A stretch of DNA of 64,000 nt from the NCBI RefSeq assembly GCF_001045455.1, contig NZ_LFNE01000006.1, forward strand, positions 1 to 64,000. The letters are read 5' to 3'. This stretch comes from Chryseobacterium sp. FH2. GTDB taxonomy: Bacteria; Bacteroidota; Bacteroidia; Flavobacteriales; Weeksellaceae. The notes under the pieces are model-generated. The model had not been told where the DNA came from. It ran no database searches and saw only the letters and a program-made list of their open reading frames with translations. Position numbers and translations under genes: made by a program. Of this stretch, positions 51,860-61,773 are shown piece after piece. Each line of letters opens with the position of its first letter. The stretch's first letter is position 1.

Positions 51860-53488
51860 ATGAATCAAAATCAACTGCTGTCTTCGGCTCAAATTTTATT
51901 TCTATATATCGGTTTTTCAATTGTTTATATTTCGGGTCTGTTTATTCCGCTGATGGAGAATGATTCCGCACAACATGCATCAATGGCTATGAGAATGGCT
52001 TTAAACAATGATTTTTTTAATATTTTCAAAGGAGACGGACCGTATTTGGATAAACCGCACATGCATTTTTGGCTGGCTGCAATTTCTATGAAAATTTTTG
52101 GGATTAATCATATTGCATATAGAACTCCTGCTTTACTGTGTCTTGTTTTGGGAGCTTTTTCGACTAAAAAACTGACAGACTTGTTATACAAAAGCAAAAA
52201 TACAGGCTATGTTGCTTCACTGATTTTCCTTTCTGCACAAACGATTATTCTTTCTGCCCACGATGTCAGAACAGATGCGGTTCTGACGGGGTTTATCATT
52301 TTTTCTTTATGGCAATTTGTTAAATTCATTAAAACTCAGAATATTTTAAGTGTTATTCTTGCCGGATTGGGAACCGCAATGGCATTTTCTTCAAAAGGAT
52401 TGATGGCGATTGTGATTATCGTGTTCTGTGTTTTTGCTTACTTATTGTATTCAAGAGAATGGAAAAAGTTTTTTAATGTTAAAATAATTCTTGCAGCAAT
52501 AAGTTTTGTCGTTGGAATTTTACCGGTTTTATACGCCTATCACCATCAGTTTGGTGAGGAGGGAATTCAGTTTATTTTATTTAATCAAAGTGTGAATCGT
52601 TTGACGGCAACAGGCTTTGAGGAAACAAGCCCGGATTATTTATTTTTCTTTCATACATTGTTGTGGGCTTTTTTACCGTTTTCTTTAGCTTTTTATGTTG
52701 GAGTTTTCGAAAAATCAGCGTTTTTTATTAAAAACAGATTTAGAAAAATCAGTGGAGTGGAATTTTTGACATTAGGAGGGTTTTGGCTGGTGATGATACT
52801 TTTTTCAGCTTCAAAATTTAAGCTTCCTCATTATTTAAATGGACTGATTGCTGTTCTTGCTATTTTTACGGCAGGTTATTTATTTGACATTTATAGCAGG
52901 AATAATGTTAAAAAGATAAAGGTTTTATATATTATTCAGTTGGTAGTTATTTTTGCTGCTATGGCAGGTGTTGGTTTACTGACTTACTTTTTTACAGGAG
53001 TGGCAAATATTGTGATGTATGTTGTATTGGCTTTAATTTTTGTGTATTTAATCATTAAAATTTTCAGCAAAGAAAATATTTTTAAGAAATATGTTTTTAT
53101 TTCATTGGTTTTTGCGGTTGCAGTAAATATTTTCCTCAACACTCAGTTTTATCCTGTGCTTACTCAATATCAGGGAAGTTTTAAATTAGCCCAAATTGTC
53201 AATAATGAAAGAATTGACACCAATAAAATTTTTATGACTGAAGATTCAGAATCGTGGGCTTTTGACTTTTATACAAAAAGAAATACACCAAGAGTGGATA
53301 CAAAAAGATTGAAAAAGGGTGATTATCTGGTTATTTTTAATGAAAATCTGAAATACGTTAATAAAAAATATAAAATCATTGCTCAGGAAAACGATTACAG
53401 GATTACCAGACTGTCTTTAAAATTTCTTAATCCGAAGACTCGTCCCGGACAGTTTGATAAGATATATTTGATCGAAATCTTAGATTAA
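51860..53488 (+). CDS. ArnT-like glycosyltransferase (GT39 type, membrane)
   Basis: 542 residues with about 12 membrane helices. The first external loop IPLMENDSAQHASMAMRMA has the (E/D)-x-D acidic site, followed by YLDKPHMHFWLAAISMKIFG (the KPP/KPH-W pattern of ArnT/PMT enzymes) and HDVRTDAVLTGF. It would move a sugar from a polyprenyl phosphate to lipid A or another acceptor. The divergent GT2/flippase genes fit as its supply line. Confidence 0.85.
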   Translation: MNQNQLLSSAQILFLYIGFSIVYISGLFIPLMENDSAQHASMAMRMALNNDFFNIFKGDGPYLDKPHMHFWLAAISMKIFGINHIAYRTPALLCLVLGAFSTKKLTDLLYKSKNTGYVASLIFLSAQTIILSAHDVRTDAVLTGFIIFSLWQFVKFIKTQNILSVILAGLGTAMAFSSKGLMAIVIIVFCVFAYLLYSREWKKFFNVKIILAAISFVVGILPVLYAYHHQFGEEGIQFILFNQSVNRLTATGFEETSPDYLFFFHTLLWAFLPFSLAFYVGVFEKSAFFIKNRFRKISGVEFLTLGGFWLVMILFSASKFKLPHYLNGLIAVLAIFTAGYLFDIYSRNNVKKIKVLYIIQLVVIFAAMAGVGLLTYFFTGVANIVMYVVLALIFVYLIIKIFSKENIFKKYVFISLVFAVAVNIFLNTQFYPVLTQYQGSFKLAQIVNNERIDTNKIFMTEDSESWAFDFYTKRNTPRVDTKRLKKGDYLVIFNENLKYVNKKYKIIAQENDYRITRLSLKFLNPKTRPGQFDKIYLIEILD

Positions 53489-53647
53489 ATCGAAAATGTT
53501 TAAGATGTGTTTAATTTTAAAAATTGGTACGTCTATTGTTATATATGCTCAGGATAATAAAATTTTTTGTTTGTTTGAAATTAATTTATATTTTTAGCAA
53601 AGAATAGACAACAAAATCTTTTTATTAGAATTAAAACTATAAGAAAT

Positions 53648-54064
53648 ATGAAAAAATTATTATTAACATTGGCGTTTTCATTATTTGGCATATTATCTTT
53701 TGCGCAAATTGAAGGCAAATGGAAAACTATAGATGATGAAACAAAACAGGCAAAATCTATCGTTGAGATTTATAAAAAAGGAGATCAATATTACGGAAAG
53801 GTATCCCAATTGTTGATAAAACCAGAAAATCCTAATTGCGTAAGCTGTAAAGATGACAGAAAGAACAAACCAATTTTAGGACTGGAAATCATCAGAGGAT
53901 TAAAAAAAGATGGTGATGAGTTCACAGGCGGAACAATCACAGATCCTAAAACGGGAAAAACATATAAGTGTACCATTACAAGAAGTGGTGATCAATTGAA
54001 TGTAAGAGGATATGTGGGTCTGTCTTTATTGGGCAGAACGCAAACCTGGCAGAAAGTAAACTAA
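53648..54064 (+). CDS. DUF2147 family secreted protein
   Basis: 138 residues with a signal peptide (MKKLLLTLAFSLFGILSFAQ). IEGKWKTIDDETKQAKSIVE, VSCKDDRKNKPILGLEII and KCTITRSGDQLNVRGYVGLS fit the DUF2147 lipocalin-like pattern (G-x-W ... R-G-Y-x-G). Periplasmic or secreted; function unknown. Single gene with its own terminator. Confidence 0.8.
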   Translation: MKKLLLTLAFSLFGILSFAQIEGKWKTIDDETKQAKSIVEIYKKGDQYYGKVSQLLIKPENPNCVSCKDDRKNKPILGLEIIRGLKKDGDEFTGGTITDPKTGKTYKCTITRSGDQLNVRGYVGLSLLGRTQTWQKVN

Positions 54065-54086
54065 ATAAGTTTAAATAGAATTTTAC

Positions 54087-54118
54087 AAACGGTATTTCGT
54101 AAGAAATGCCGTTTTTAT
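54087..54118 (+). terminator. terminator of the DUF2147 gene
   Basis: AAACGGTATTTC pairs with GAAATGCCGTTT, loop GTAA, then a T run. Confidence 0.7.
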
Positions 54119-54269
54119 TTAAAAAACTTGTGGTAAAATATTTTTTAGTCTCAAAAAAAATTACAAAAAATTAGGCAAACCCGCAGAAAATCATATTTAA
54201 ATTAAAAATTAATACAGGTATCTCTATGAATGAGATGCCATTTTTGTTATGTGTATAATAAAAAAACAC

Positions 54270-54277
54270 TATTTTTG
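54270..54277 (+). promoter_or_regulatory. -7 promoter box (TATTTTTG) of pdhB
   Basis: Fits TAnnTTTG, 23 bases before the ATG. Confidence 0.5.
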
Positions 54278-54300
54278 TAGTCTAAATTTTTCAAATAAAT

Positions 54301-55281
54301 ATGGCAGAATATACTTTTCGTGAGGTAATTGCACAGGCAATGAGCGAGGAAATGCGTAAAGACGAATCCATCTTTTTAATGGGGGAGGAAGTTGCAGAAT
54401 ATAATGGTGCATATAAAGCTTCAAAAGGAATGCTGGATGAATTTGGTCCTAAAAGAGTAATCGATACACCTATCGCTGAGCTGGGCTTTACCGGGATTGC
54501 CGTAGGAGCTGCGATGAATGGTAACAGGCCAATTGTAGAGTATATGACATTCAATTTTTCTTTAGTGGGGATTGATCAAATTATTAATAACGCGGCTAAA
54601 ATCCGTCAGATGAGTGGTGGCCAGTGGAACTGTCCTATCGTTTTCAGAGGGCCTACTGCTTCTGCGGGACAATTGGGGGCTACACACTCCCAGGCTTTTG
54701 AAAATTGGTTTGCAAACGTTCCGGGGCTTAAAGTGGTTGTCCCTTCAAACCCTTACGATGCAAAAGGATTGTTGAAAACAGCTATTCAGGACAATGACCC
54801 TGTTATCTTTATGGAATCTGAGCAGATGTATGGTGATAAAATGGAAATTCCTGAAGAAGAATATTATTTACCAATCGGAAAAGCAGAAATCAAAAAAGAA
54901 GGTAAAGATGTCACTTTGGTTTCTTTCGGTAAAATCATGAAGTTGGCTATTCAGGCTGCTGAAGATATGGAGAAAGAAGGGATTTCGGTAGAAGTTATTG
55001 ACCTTAGAACTGTTCGCCCGCTAGATTTTGATACAGTTTTAGCATCTGTAAAGAAAACAAATAGACTCGTTATTTTAGAAGAAGCCTGGCCATTTGGTTC
55101 AGTATCTTCTGAAATTACTTATATGGTACAGCAAAAAGCATTTGATTATTTAGATGCCCCAATCAAGAGAATTACTACTCCTGACGCTCCTGCGCCTTAT
55201 TCAGCTGCATTATTTGCAGAATGGTTTCCGAAACTTGAAAAAGTAAAAGAGGAAATTAAAAAAGCAATGTACGTAAAGTAA
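54301..55281 (+). CDS. pdhB: pyruvate dehydrogenase E1 component, beta subunit
   Basis: 326 residues. Typical beta-subunit motifs: REVIAQAMSEEMRKDESIFL, MGEEVAEYNGAYK, DTPIAELGFTGIAVGAA, EYMTFNFSL, and the C-terminal transketolase part VEVIDLRTVRPLDFDTV. Together with an alpha subunit it binds ThDP and decarboxylates pyruvate. The alpha subunit and E2 are not in the window next to it, so the operon is split in this genome. Confidence 0.9.
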   Translation: MAEYTFREVIAQAMSEEMRKDESIFLMGEEVAEYNGAYKASKGMLDEFGPKRVIDTPIAELGFTGIAVGAAMNGNRPIVEYMTFNFSLVGIDQIINNAAKIRQMSGGQWNCPIVFRGPTASAGQLGATHSQAFENWFANVPGLKVVVPSNPYDAKGLLKTAIQDNDPVIFMESEQMYGDKMEIPEEEYYLPIGKAEIKKEGKDVTLVSFGKIMKLAIQAAEDMEKEGISVEVIDLRTVRPLDFDTVLASVKKTNRLVILEEAWPFGSVSSEITYMVQQKAFDYLDAPIKRITTPDAPAPYSAALFAEWFPKLEKVKEEIKKAMYVK

Positions 55282-55291
55282 TCATTATAGA

Positions 55292-55317
55292 AAAAAACTT
55301 CCGAAAGGAAGTTTTTT
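55292..55317 (+). terminator. terminator of pdhB
   Basis: AAAAAACTTCC pairs with GGAAGTTTTTT around a GAAA loop. Confidence 0.75.
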
Positions 55318-55354
55318 CATTTATTCTATTCATGAATAAAAATTCTTAGGGATG

Positions 55355-55373
55355 TAAATTTGATCTAAATTTG
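55355..55373 (+). promoter_or_regulatory. two tandem -7 boxes before kup
   Basis: TAAATTTG at 55355-55362 and again at 55366-55373, 11 bases apart; either could be used. Confidence 0.45.
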
Positions 55374-55399
55374 CGCTTTTAAAAAATAAAATTGCTGAT

Positions 55400-57394
55400 A
55401 TGGCAGAAGTTACGGAAGGCGGTCATCATTTTGACCTTAAGAAACTTTCATTTATAGGAGTTATTGTTTCTCTCGGTATTGTATTTGGAGATATTGGGAC
55501 ATCACCGCTTTATGTAATGAAAGCAATTGTGAATGCTAGGAAAGATGGAGCGTCTATGCCATTCGACGAGTATATTGAGGGAGCGCTGTCCTGTATTATC
55601 TGGACATTAACACTCCAAACTACTATTAAATATGTAATTATAGCTTTAAGAGCAGATAATAAAGGAGAAGGTGGTATCCTTGCTCTTTACTCTTTGGTAA
55701 AAAGACTTAAAAAAAAGTGGCTTTATTTGGTTGCTGTTATCGGAGCTTCTACGCTGGTTGCAGATAGTGTGATTACACCTTCATTAACAGTGATGTCTGC
55801 TATCGAAGGTCTTAAAATTTATAATCCTGAAACACCGGTAGTGATCATTACCCTGTTTATTCTTTTCATTATTTTTGTTGTTCAGCAGTTTGGAACGGCT
55901 TCTATTGGAAAGTTTTTCGGACCGGTCATGGTGACATGGTTTCTTATTTTAGGAGTTTTTGGTTCAATACATATTTCTGATCATATTGAAATTTTCAGAG
56001 CTTTTAATCCTGTATATGCTTATAACTTAATTACGCACTCGTCAAGCGCTATTGTAATCATGGGTGCTGTTTTCCTTTGTACAACAGGAGCTGAGGCACT
56101 TTATTCTGACTTGGGGCACTGTGGTGCTAAAAATATCAGAATAAGTTGGATTTTCGTTAAATCAATGCTGATTCTTAATTACTTAGGCCAAGGAGCTTGG
56201 TTGTTGGATAATTATCAATTAGTTCACAGTACAGGGGTGAATCCTTTCTTTGGAATTATGCCTCAGTGGGCTGTTTTACCAGGTGTAATTTTAGCTACGG
56301 CTGCTGCGATTATCGCCAGTCAGGCTGTCATTACAGGTTCATTTACCATGTTTTCTGAAGCAATGTCAATTTCATTCTGGCCCAATCAACATATTGAATA
56401 TCCTTCAGGAGTAAAAGGTCAGATGTACATTCCTAGAATCAATTGGGGGCTGATGGCTTTTTGTTTTATCGTGGTTATCTTCTTTCAAAAATCAGAAAAG
56501 ATGGAAGCCGCTTACGGTCTTACGATTACTATTACGATGTTGATGACAACTATTTTGCTGTTGTACTGGTTGAGCAGAACCAGGGTAAGCAAAATTTTCC
56601 TTGTTGGCTTTGCTTTAGTTTATCTTTTCCTGGAATCCGGATTTTTCTATGCAAATGTTATTAAATTCGTTGACGGAGGTTGGTTGACAATGGTTCTTGG
56701 CGGTTTCATTGCGGTTTGTATGTATGCTTGGTATAATGGCAGGTTGATCAAGGCTAATTTTATTCAATATGTTAAAATCGATAAATATGCTCCTATCATT
56801 AAAGATATGAAGCTGGATGAAACTATTCCTAAATATGCTACCAATTTGGCATATTTGAGCAGAGCTAAAAGGAATGATGAAGTAGAATCAAAAATTATCT
56901 ACTCGATCATTAAAAAACAACCCAAAAGAGCAGATCATTATTTTATCTTAACGATTACCAACCAGGAAGATCCTTTTACTTTTAAATATACAGTAGATGA
57001 GATCTTACCGGGAACTATTTATAAGATTAATTTCCATTTAGGATTTAAAGTTGATCGTAGAATTAATGACTATTTCGGAATGGTTTTAAAAGATTTAATG
57101 GCTGATGGAACAATACCTTCAAGAAGTAGCCATCCATCATTGAGAATTCATAATATTCCTCCGGATTTAAAGTATGTGATTATAGATAACTCCTATATCA
57201 ACGATATCCTTTTAACTGTCAAACAGAAGATTACCCTTAATATTTACAACTTTGTGAAGTATATAGGAAGTGATGATTTTAAGGCCTGGGGAGTAACCTC
57301 TCATAACGTGGTCGTGGAATCTGCGCCAATTACAGAACTTACGATTTATGATCATAAAATTGAGCAATCTGGATTTTTGAGACATAATAGTTAA
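55400..57394 (+). CDS. kup: KUP/HAK/KT potassium transporter
   Basis: 664 residues with 12 membrane helices in the first ~430 residues. The signature VFGDIGTSPLYVMKAIV near residue 28 and GALSCIIWTLTLQTTIKYV are diagnostic. The soluble C-terminal half (~440-664) is longer than a minimal KUP tail, as usual in Bacteroidota. It takes up potassium with protons. Confidence 0.95.
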   Translation: MAEVTEGGHHFDLKKLSFIGVIVSLGIVFGDIGTSPLYVMKAIVNARKDGASMPFDEYIEGALSCIIWTLTLQTTIKYVIIALRADNKGEGGILALYSLVKRLKKKWLYLVAVIGASTLVADSVITPSLTVMSAIEGLKIYNPETPVVIITLFILFIIFVVQQFGTASIGKFFGPVMVTWFLILGVFGSIHISDHIEIFRAFNPVYAYNLITHSSSAIVIMGAVFLCTTGAEALYSDLGHCGAKNIRISWIFVKSMLILNYLGQGAWLLDNYQLVHSTGVNPFFGIMPQWAVLPGVILATAAAIIASQAVITGSFTMFSEAMSISFWPNQHIEYPSGVKGQMYIPRINWGLMAFCFIVVIFFQKSEKMEAAYGLTITITMLMTTILLLYWLSRTRVSKIFLVGFALVYLFLESGFFYANVIKFVDGGWLTMVLGGFIAVCMYAWYNGRLIKANFIQYVKIDKYAPIIKDMKLDETIPKYATNLAYLSRAKRNDEVESKIIYSIIKKQPKRADHYFILTITNQEDPFTFKYTVDEILPGTIYKINFHLGFKVDRRINDYFGMVLKDLMADGTIPSRSSHPSLRIHNIPPDLKYVIIDNSYINDILLTVKQKITLNIYNFVKYIGSDDFKAWGVTSHNVVVESAPITELTIYDHKIEQSGFLRHNS

Positions 57395-57439
57395 GATCCT
57401 TTAACAAATTAGTCTGATATTTATTTAAATAAAAATCGA

Positions 57440-57447
57440 TAAATTTG
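57440..57447 (+). promoter_or_regulatory. -7 promoter box (TAAATTTG) of the Fur-family gene
   Basis: Fits TAnnTTTG, 15 bases before the ATG, so the leader would be short. Confidence 0.45.
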
Positions 57448-57462
57448 TAGATAATTTTTTTA

Positions 57463-57936
57463 ATGGATACTTTACAAAAAGAAAAAAATATTGCTTTAAT
57501 CAAAGATGTACTAAGAAACTATTTATTAGAGAAAGGTTTCAGAAATACACCTGAAAGATATACGATCTTAGAAGAGATTTATAATATGGATCATCACTTC
57601 AATGTTGATGATCTGTATCTTCTGATGATGCAGAAAAAATATCATGTCTCTAAAGCAACCATTTACAATACTATTGAAATTTTCCTTGATGCAGGTCTGA
57701 TTCGTAAGCATCAGTTTGGTGAGAAAACATTGACTTCTTCATCATATGAAAAATCTTATTTTGATAAACAGCATGATCATTTGGTGATTTACAAAAAAGA
57801 TTCGGACAAAGAGATTGAAGAGATTATTGAGTTTTGTGATCCAAGAATTCAAGGAATTAAGGAAGCAATTGAAGACGCATTTGGCGTAAAAATTGATTCT
57901 CATTCGCTATATTTTTATGGCACTAAGAATGACTAA
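57463..57936 (+). CDS. Fur-family transcriptional regulator
   Basis: 157 residues. Winged-helix part FRNTPERYTILEEIYNMDHH, DDLYLLMMQKKYHVSKATIY and NTIEIFLDAGLI fit Fur; the metal site is HHFNVDD plus the late HDHLVIY and HSLYFY histidines. The structural C-x2-C zinc sites of classic Fur are absent: only one Cys (FCDPRI) remains. The subtype (iron, zinc or peroxide) cannot be told. It is 3 bases ahead of the OstA-like gene, so the pair is co-transcribed. Confidence 0.85.
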   Translation: MDTLQKEKNIALIKDVLRNYLLEKGFRNTPERYTILEEIYNMDHHFNVDDLYLLMMQKKYHVSKATIYNTIEIFLDAGLIRKHQFGEKTLTSSSYEKSYFDKQHDHLVIYKKDSDKEIEEIIEFCDPRIQGIKEAIEDAFGVKIDSHSLYFYGTKND

Positions 57937-57939
57937 TCA

Positions 57940-59685
57940 ATGAGACTAATTTTTTTCCTATTAGTTTTTATTTCAACGATTACTTTTGCGCAAGACAGAC
58001 AAAAACCTGCGCAAAGGGATCCTTATTTGCAGAATCCGGTTAAAAATGTTCAGCCGCAGAAAGCAAAACCTGGTGATAGAGTGAAGATTCTGAATGCTGA
58101 TGAAATCATCAAAGATCCTCTTAAATATGAAGGAAACCGCTATTTGACAGGCAATGTAAAAATTGAGCATCAAGGTTCTATTCTTACTGCGGATGAAGTG
58201 GTATTGTATGATGAGGAAAACTTTGTAAAAGCAATTGGAAATACAAAACTTCAAAATGCAGACGGTTCGGTTATCACAGCAGCTGAAATGGAGTATGACG
58301 GGAATACTCAAAAAGGGGTTGCCAGAAAAAATGTAGTTCTTACAGATCCCAAGCAGACTATCAGGACAGATATTATGTATTATGACAGGCTTGCCAATCA
58401 GGCTTACTTTAATACAGGAGGAACAATTACTGACGGTCAGAATACTATGTATACTAAATCTGCAACCTATTTTCTGGATACAAAAATGATAGATTTTGTT
58501 GGAGATGTAAAAATCGACAGTCCGGATTATATCATCCAGGGAAAAAATATTAAGCAAAATCAGAATACAAAAGTTGCTGATTTCTTTGGCCCCACAACAA
58601 TTACGAACAGAAAAAATCCTAAAAATTATGTATATACCGAAAGAGGAACATACAAAATGAATACAAAGGAGGCTTTTCTTAATAAAAATTCCAGCATATA
58701 TTATAATGATAAGATTCTGACCGGAGATGATATGTATTTTAATCAGTTATCTGGTTTTGGAAAAGCAACTGGAAACGTAACTTTAGATGATCCCAAAGAA
58801 AAGAGATATATGAAGGGAGGTTATGGTGAGATTTTTGAAAAACAGGATTCTTCTATGATGACTAAAAGCCCGTATGCTGTGAAAATTCTTGAAAAGGATT
58901 CTATTTATTTCGCTTCTGAAAAAATTATTTCTTATCAAAAACCTGATTCCCTTGATCCTACCAAGAAGAAAAGCTTTATGAGAGCTTTCAGAAAAGGAAG
59001 GTTTTACAAATCGAATGCGCAGGGCAGAGCAGATTCCCTGGCTTTCAATGAAACAGACGGGATATTGCATATGTACAGAGAACCTATTCTTTGGAGTGGC
59101 GAAAAGCAGGTGACCGGCGATAAGGTTGAGGCATATTTTAATACGGAAACTGAAGATTTAGACTCGGTACGGGTAATAGGCAATGCTTTTGCGATCAGTA
59201 AGGTAGATTCATTAAATCTGAAAGATGAATTCAATCAAGTTAAAGGAAAACTGATGAATGCTTATTACGAAAATAATGATATCAAAGAAGTCAAAGTCAT
59301 TGGAAATGCACAGGCAATCACCTATGCAGATGATTTTAATGAAAAGACAAAAGAAAATGAAAGAATTGGTATTTCCCTTTCTTCTTGCGGGATTATAGGC
59401 TCATTATTTGACAATAAAACATTACAAATTATTTCTTGTAGCATTGGTGCGACTTCTGATACCTATCCTATGAGTAAAATAGAGCCTTCAAAAAGAAAAT
59501 TTCCTGATTTTAACTGGAATACAAAAGACAGAATCCGGAAATGGCAGGATATACTTGTTGATTCTCCGAATAATGAGGAAATAAAGTATGAACCGGATGA
59601 TGCACTGTATAATCAGGCTCAGGATGCGGTGGAAAAGGAGAGAGCAAAAGAAGAGGCTAAAAGACCAAAACGGACAAGAAAATAA
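57940..59685 (+). CDS. OstA-like (LptA/LptD N-domain) protein
   Basis: 581 residues with a signal peptide (MRLIFFLLVFISTITFAQ). Long OstA/LptA-like beta-jellyroll: VKILNADEIIKDPLKYEGNR, YLTGNVKIEHQGSILTADEV, VLYDEENFVKAIGNTKLQNA, and later repeats of the same D-E-V/Y-D pattern. A basic C-terminal tail (RAKEEAKRPKRTRK). It probably acts in LPS transport across the periplasm. Co-transcribed with the Fur-family gene. Confidence 0.8.
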   Translation: MRLIFFLLVFISTITFAQDRQKPAQRDPYLQNPVKNVQPQKAKPGDRVKILNADEIIKDPLKYEGNRYLTGNVKIEHQGSILTADEVVLYDEENFVKAIGNTKLQNADGSVITAAEMEYDGNTQKGVARKNVVLTDPKQTIRTDIMYYDRLANQAYFNTGGTITDGQNTMYTKSATYFLDTKMIDFVGDVKIDSPDYIIQGKNIKQNQNTKVADFFGPTTITNRKNPKNYVYTERGTYKMNTKEAFLNKNSSIYYNDKILTGDDMYFNQLSGFGKATGNVTLDDPKEKRYMKGGYGEIFEKQDSSMMTKSPYAVKILEKDSIYFASEKIISYQKPDSLDPTKKKSFMRAFRKGRFYKSNAQGRADSLAFNETDGILHMYREPILWSGEKQVTGDKVEAYFNTETEDLDSVRVIGNAFAISKVDSLNLKDEFNQVKGKLMNAYYENNDIKEVKVIGNAQAITYADDFNEKTKENERIGISLSSCGIIGSLFDNKTLQIISCSIGATSDTYPMSKIEPSKRKFPDFNWNTKDRIRKWQDILVDSPNNEEIKYEPDDALYNQAQDAVEKERAKEEAKRPKRTRK

Positions 59686-59742
59686 CTTTAATTTAAATAG
59701 TAATTTAGCTTAAAAAATTACTTAAAAGTTAAAGAAAATATA

Positions 59743-59785
59743 AAATTCGCTGTTTTCAATGGAGAAAACAGTGAATTTTTTTTGT
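59743..59785 (+). terminator. terminator after the OstA-like gene
   Basis: AAATTCGCTGTTTTC pairs with GAAAACAGTGAATTT (one G-T pair) followed by a T run. The rest of 59686-60040 is AT-rich with no gene seen. Confidence 0.65.
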
Positions 59786-60040
59786 TTAGGACGTTAGAAA
59801 TTCTGTTTTTCTTGTCCTTTTTAAGTCCTTTTTGTGACTAAAAAGTGAAATCTTTTTTCAAATAATAGTGAAAGTATTTTGTTTACTACAAAAGGGTTTA
59901 AATTATTAGTTTGGTATCTCACTTCAATTTGATTTAAATTATTTTCAATAAATTAAATGTTTTTTTAATAATTATATATTTTTATTGGTGGTATTTTATA
60001 TATTTAACACACCAAGAAACACATTATTAAAAAATAAGGG

Positions 60041-60943
60041 ATGAACACAAAAATTATTTTCTTGATTTTTTTGATCTACGGTCTTAAAATCAGCGCTCAA
60101 GCTGGGATTTCAAAAAATCCGTCTTTTGAGCTTGACTCCAGAGCACTATTGCATGTAAAGCAGGATAATTTTGCTGCCCGAATGCCCAGAGCTGACTTGA
60201 CATCTTTGTTGCCGGCTTCGGCTTCGGGAACAACAGGAAACGGGACACAGGGTTCTATTATTTTTAACAGAGAAACAGGAAGTATCGTTCAAAATGATGG
60301 CACAGCGTGGAAAATTTCAGATCCAATAGTAACAACAATGAAAAGTAACAAAATGGCTCGTTTCATAAGAACTGGTACGGTTACTTCTTCTTGCGGAACC
60401 TGCGGGATTGCGTGTGGTCTTACGGTAAGAACCTGCTCTACAACCAATATCACTTTTACCAACAGCAGTCCGGTACTTAATGATATTTCTTCAAGCGTTT
60501 CGTTAGCTGCTGCAAACAGTAATGTGATTAATATTAATCAAAAAGGATTGTATAAAGTTTCTTTTAAAAGTGGTGCAATTGATATAAGCAGTCCGCTTTG
60601 TTTAGGAGTCGTTATTAATCTCCAATCCAGGCTTAATCTTGAACTAAGCACTTCTTCTGATGCAACGTGGAGACCTATCAATAATACGGCGAGTAATTCT
60701 ACAGCAGGAGCTTTGTCTGTCAGTACTTTGGCACCGGGTTCGATTGATGTTGGGCAGTCTTTGACGTTTACTTATGTAGGAGTTTTCAATGTTGGGGATA
60801 AATTGAGATTAACATTGAATGGAACCCAGAATATAGGAACAGGAGCCTGTACGGGGCTATTGGGCGGAAATGATATGTATTTCGCAATGAATAAGACGGG
60901 AAATGCCGTTTCTGAAATAATAATCGAAAAAATAAATATGTAA
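60041..60943 (+). CDS. secreted protein 1 of a three-gene unit, TNF/C1q-like fold pattern
   Basis: 300 residues with a signal peptide (MNTKIIFLIFLIYGLKISAQ). An N-terminal segment (ALLHVKQDNFAARMPRADLT ... GSIIFNRETGS) of the flavobacterial surface-protein type is followed by a Cys-rich patch (SSCGTCGIACGLTVRTC) and a strand-rich domain (INQKGLYKVSFKSGAIDISS ... VGDKLRLTLNGTQ) of C1q/TNF jelly-roll appearance. Its stop overlaps the start of the next gene (TAATG). Function unknown. Confidence 0.7.
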   Translation: MNTKIIFLIFLIYGLKISAQAGISKNPSFELDSRALLHVKQDNFAARMPRADLTSLLPASASGTTGNGTQGSIIFNRETGSIVQNDGTAWKISDPIVTTMKSNKMARFIRTGTVTSSCGTCGIACGLTVRTCSTTNITFTNSSPVLNDISSSVSLAAANSNVININQKGLYKVSFKSGAIDISSPLCLGVVINLQSRLNLELSTSSDATWRPINNTASNSTAGALSVSTLAPGSIDVGQSLTFTYVGVFNVGDKLRLTLNGTQNIGTGACTGLLGGNDMYFAMNKTGNAVSEIIIEKINM

Positions 60944-61773
60944 TGATGAAAAAAAATTTATTAATTGCAATGTTGTTTTTTCAATATTGCGGTTACAGTC
61001 AGGTTGTTATAGGGAGTAGTGCAGCCAGTTCAAAAAATATTTTGAAAATACAGGACGGGACTAAAGGAGTGTTGCTTTCATATGCAAATATCTATACTTC
61101 TTTTCCTAAATATAATGCTTCCGCTCCGGATGTTTTTGATGATTACCCGAATCTTATCGGTGGACTTATTTATAATAAAAATGATGATCAATATTATAAG
61201 TATGATGGTTATTCCTGGAATCCTTCAAGACAAATTCAGGGGATTTATCAGCCTAAAGCTTCAAGATTGGGTGTTTCTTCAGGAATTACAATTCCCTGTA
61301 TCTCATTCGGGATAGGTTTTTGTTTTGCAGGCAGTACTCCTACTTATCTTGCAGCGGATAACAGAAGCCAGGTGCTTGTAGATAACTTAGCCCTTAAAAA
61401 CACAAGTAATGTAACGATAAAACAATCAGGAATTTATGATGTAGGTGTTGCGTTAGGCTTTACGGGGGGCAGTTTGGGCTTCCAGGTAGGAATTACTGAG
61501 TTTAAATTGACCTTACAGGTGAAATATACTTCATCTTCAGATTGGGAAACAGTGGTTTCGAAAACCAATTACTCTATTGTTTTTGTTGTTGATACGCAGG
61601 GGAATAAAACATCAAGTTTTTCACAGACTATTTCTCTACCGGCAGGAGCAGAGCTGAGGGTAGTTCCGGAAATCAGCTCAAATGCTATCTCTGGTGGTGC
61701 TTTGGCTGCCTATGGAACAGATACGAATTCTATCAATTCTTATATCGCAGCACGTTTAATTAAAAATTATTAA
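60943..61773 (+). CDS. secreted protein 2 of the three-gene unit
   Basis: 276 residues with a signal peptide (MMKKNLLIAMLFFQYCGYSQ). Same plan as its neighbours: a short N-terminal segment with a Y/N-D-Q-Y-Y-K-Y-D-G motif (YNKNDDQYYKYDGYSWNP), then a strand-rich domain (IKQSGIYDVGVALGFTGGSL ... LRVVPEISSNAISGG). The start overlaps the previous stop (TAATG), as does the next gene, so translation is coupled. Paralog-like but diverged; function unknown. Confidence 0.7.
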   Translation: MMKKNLLIAMLFFQYCGYSQVVIGSSAASSKNILKIQDGTKGVLLSYANIYTSFPKYNASAPDVFDDYPNLIGGLIYNKNDDQYYKYDGYSWNPSRQIQGIYQPKASRLGVSSGITIPCISFGIGFCFAGSTPTYLAADNRSQVLVDNLALKNTSNVTIKQSGIYDVGVALGFTGGSLGFQVGITEFKLTLQVKYTSSSDWETVVSKTNYSIVFVVDTQGNKTSSFSQTISLPAGAELRVVPEISSNAISGGALAAYGTDTNSINSYIAARLIKNY

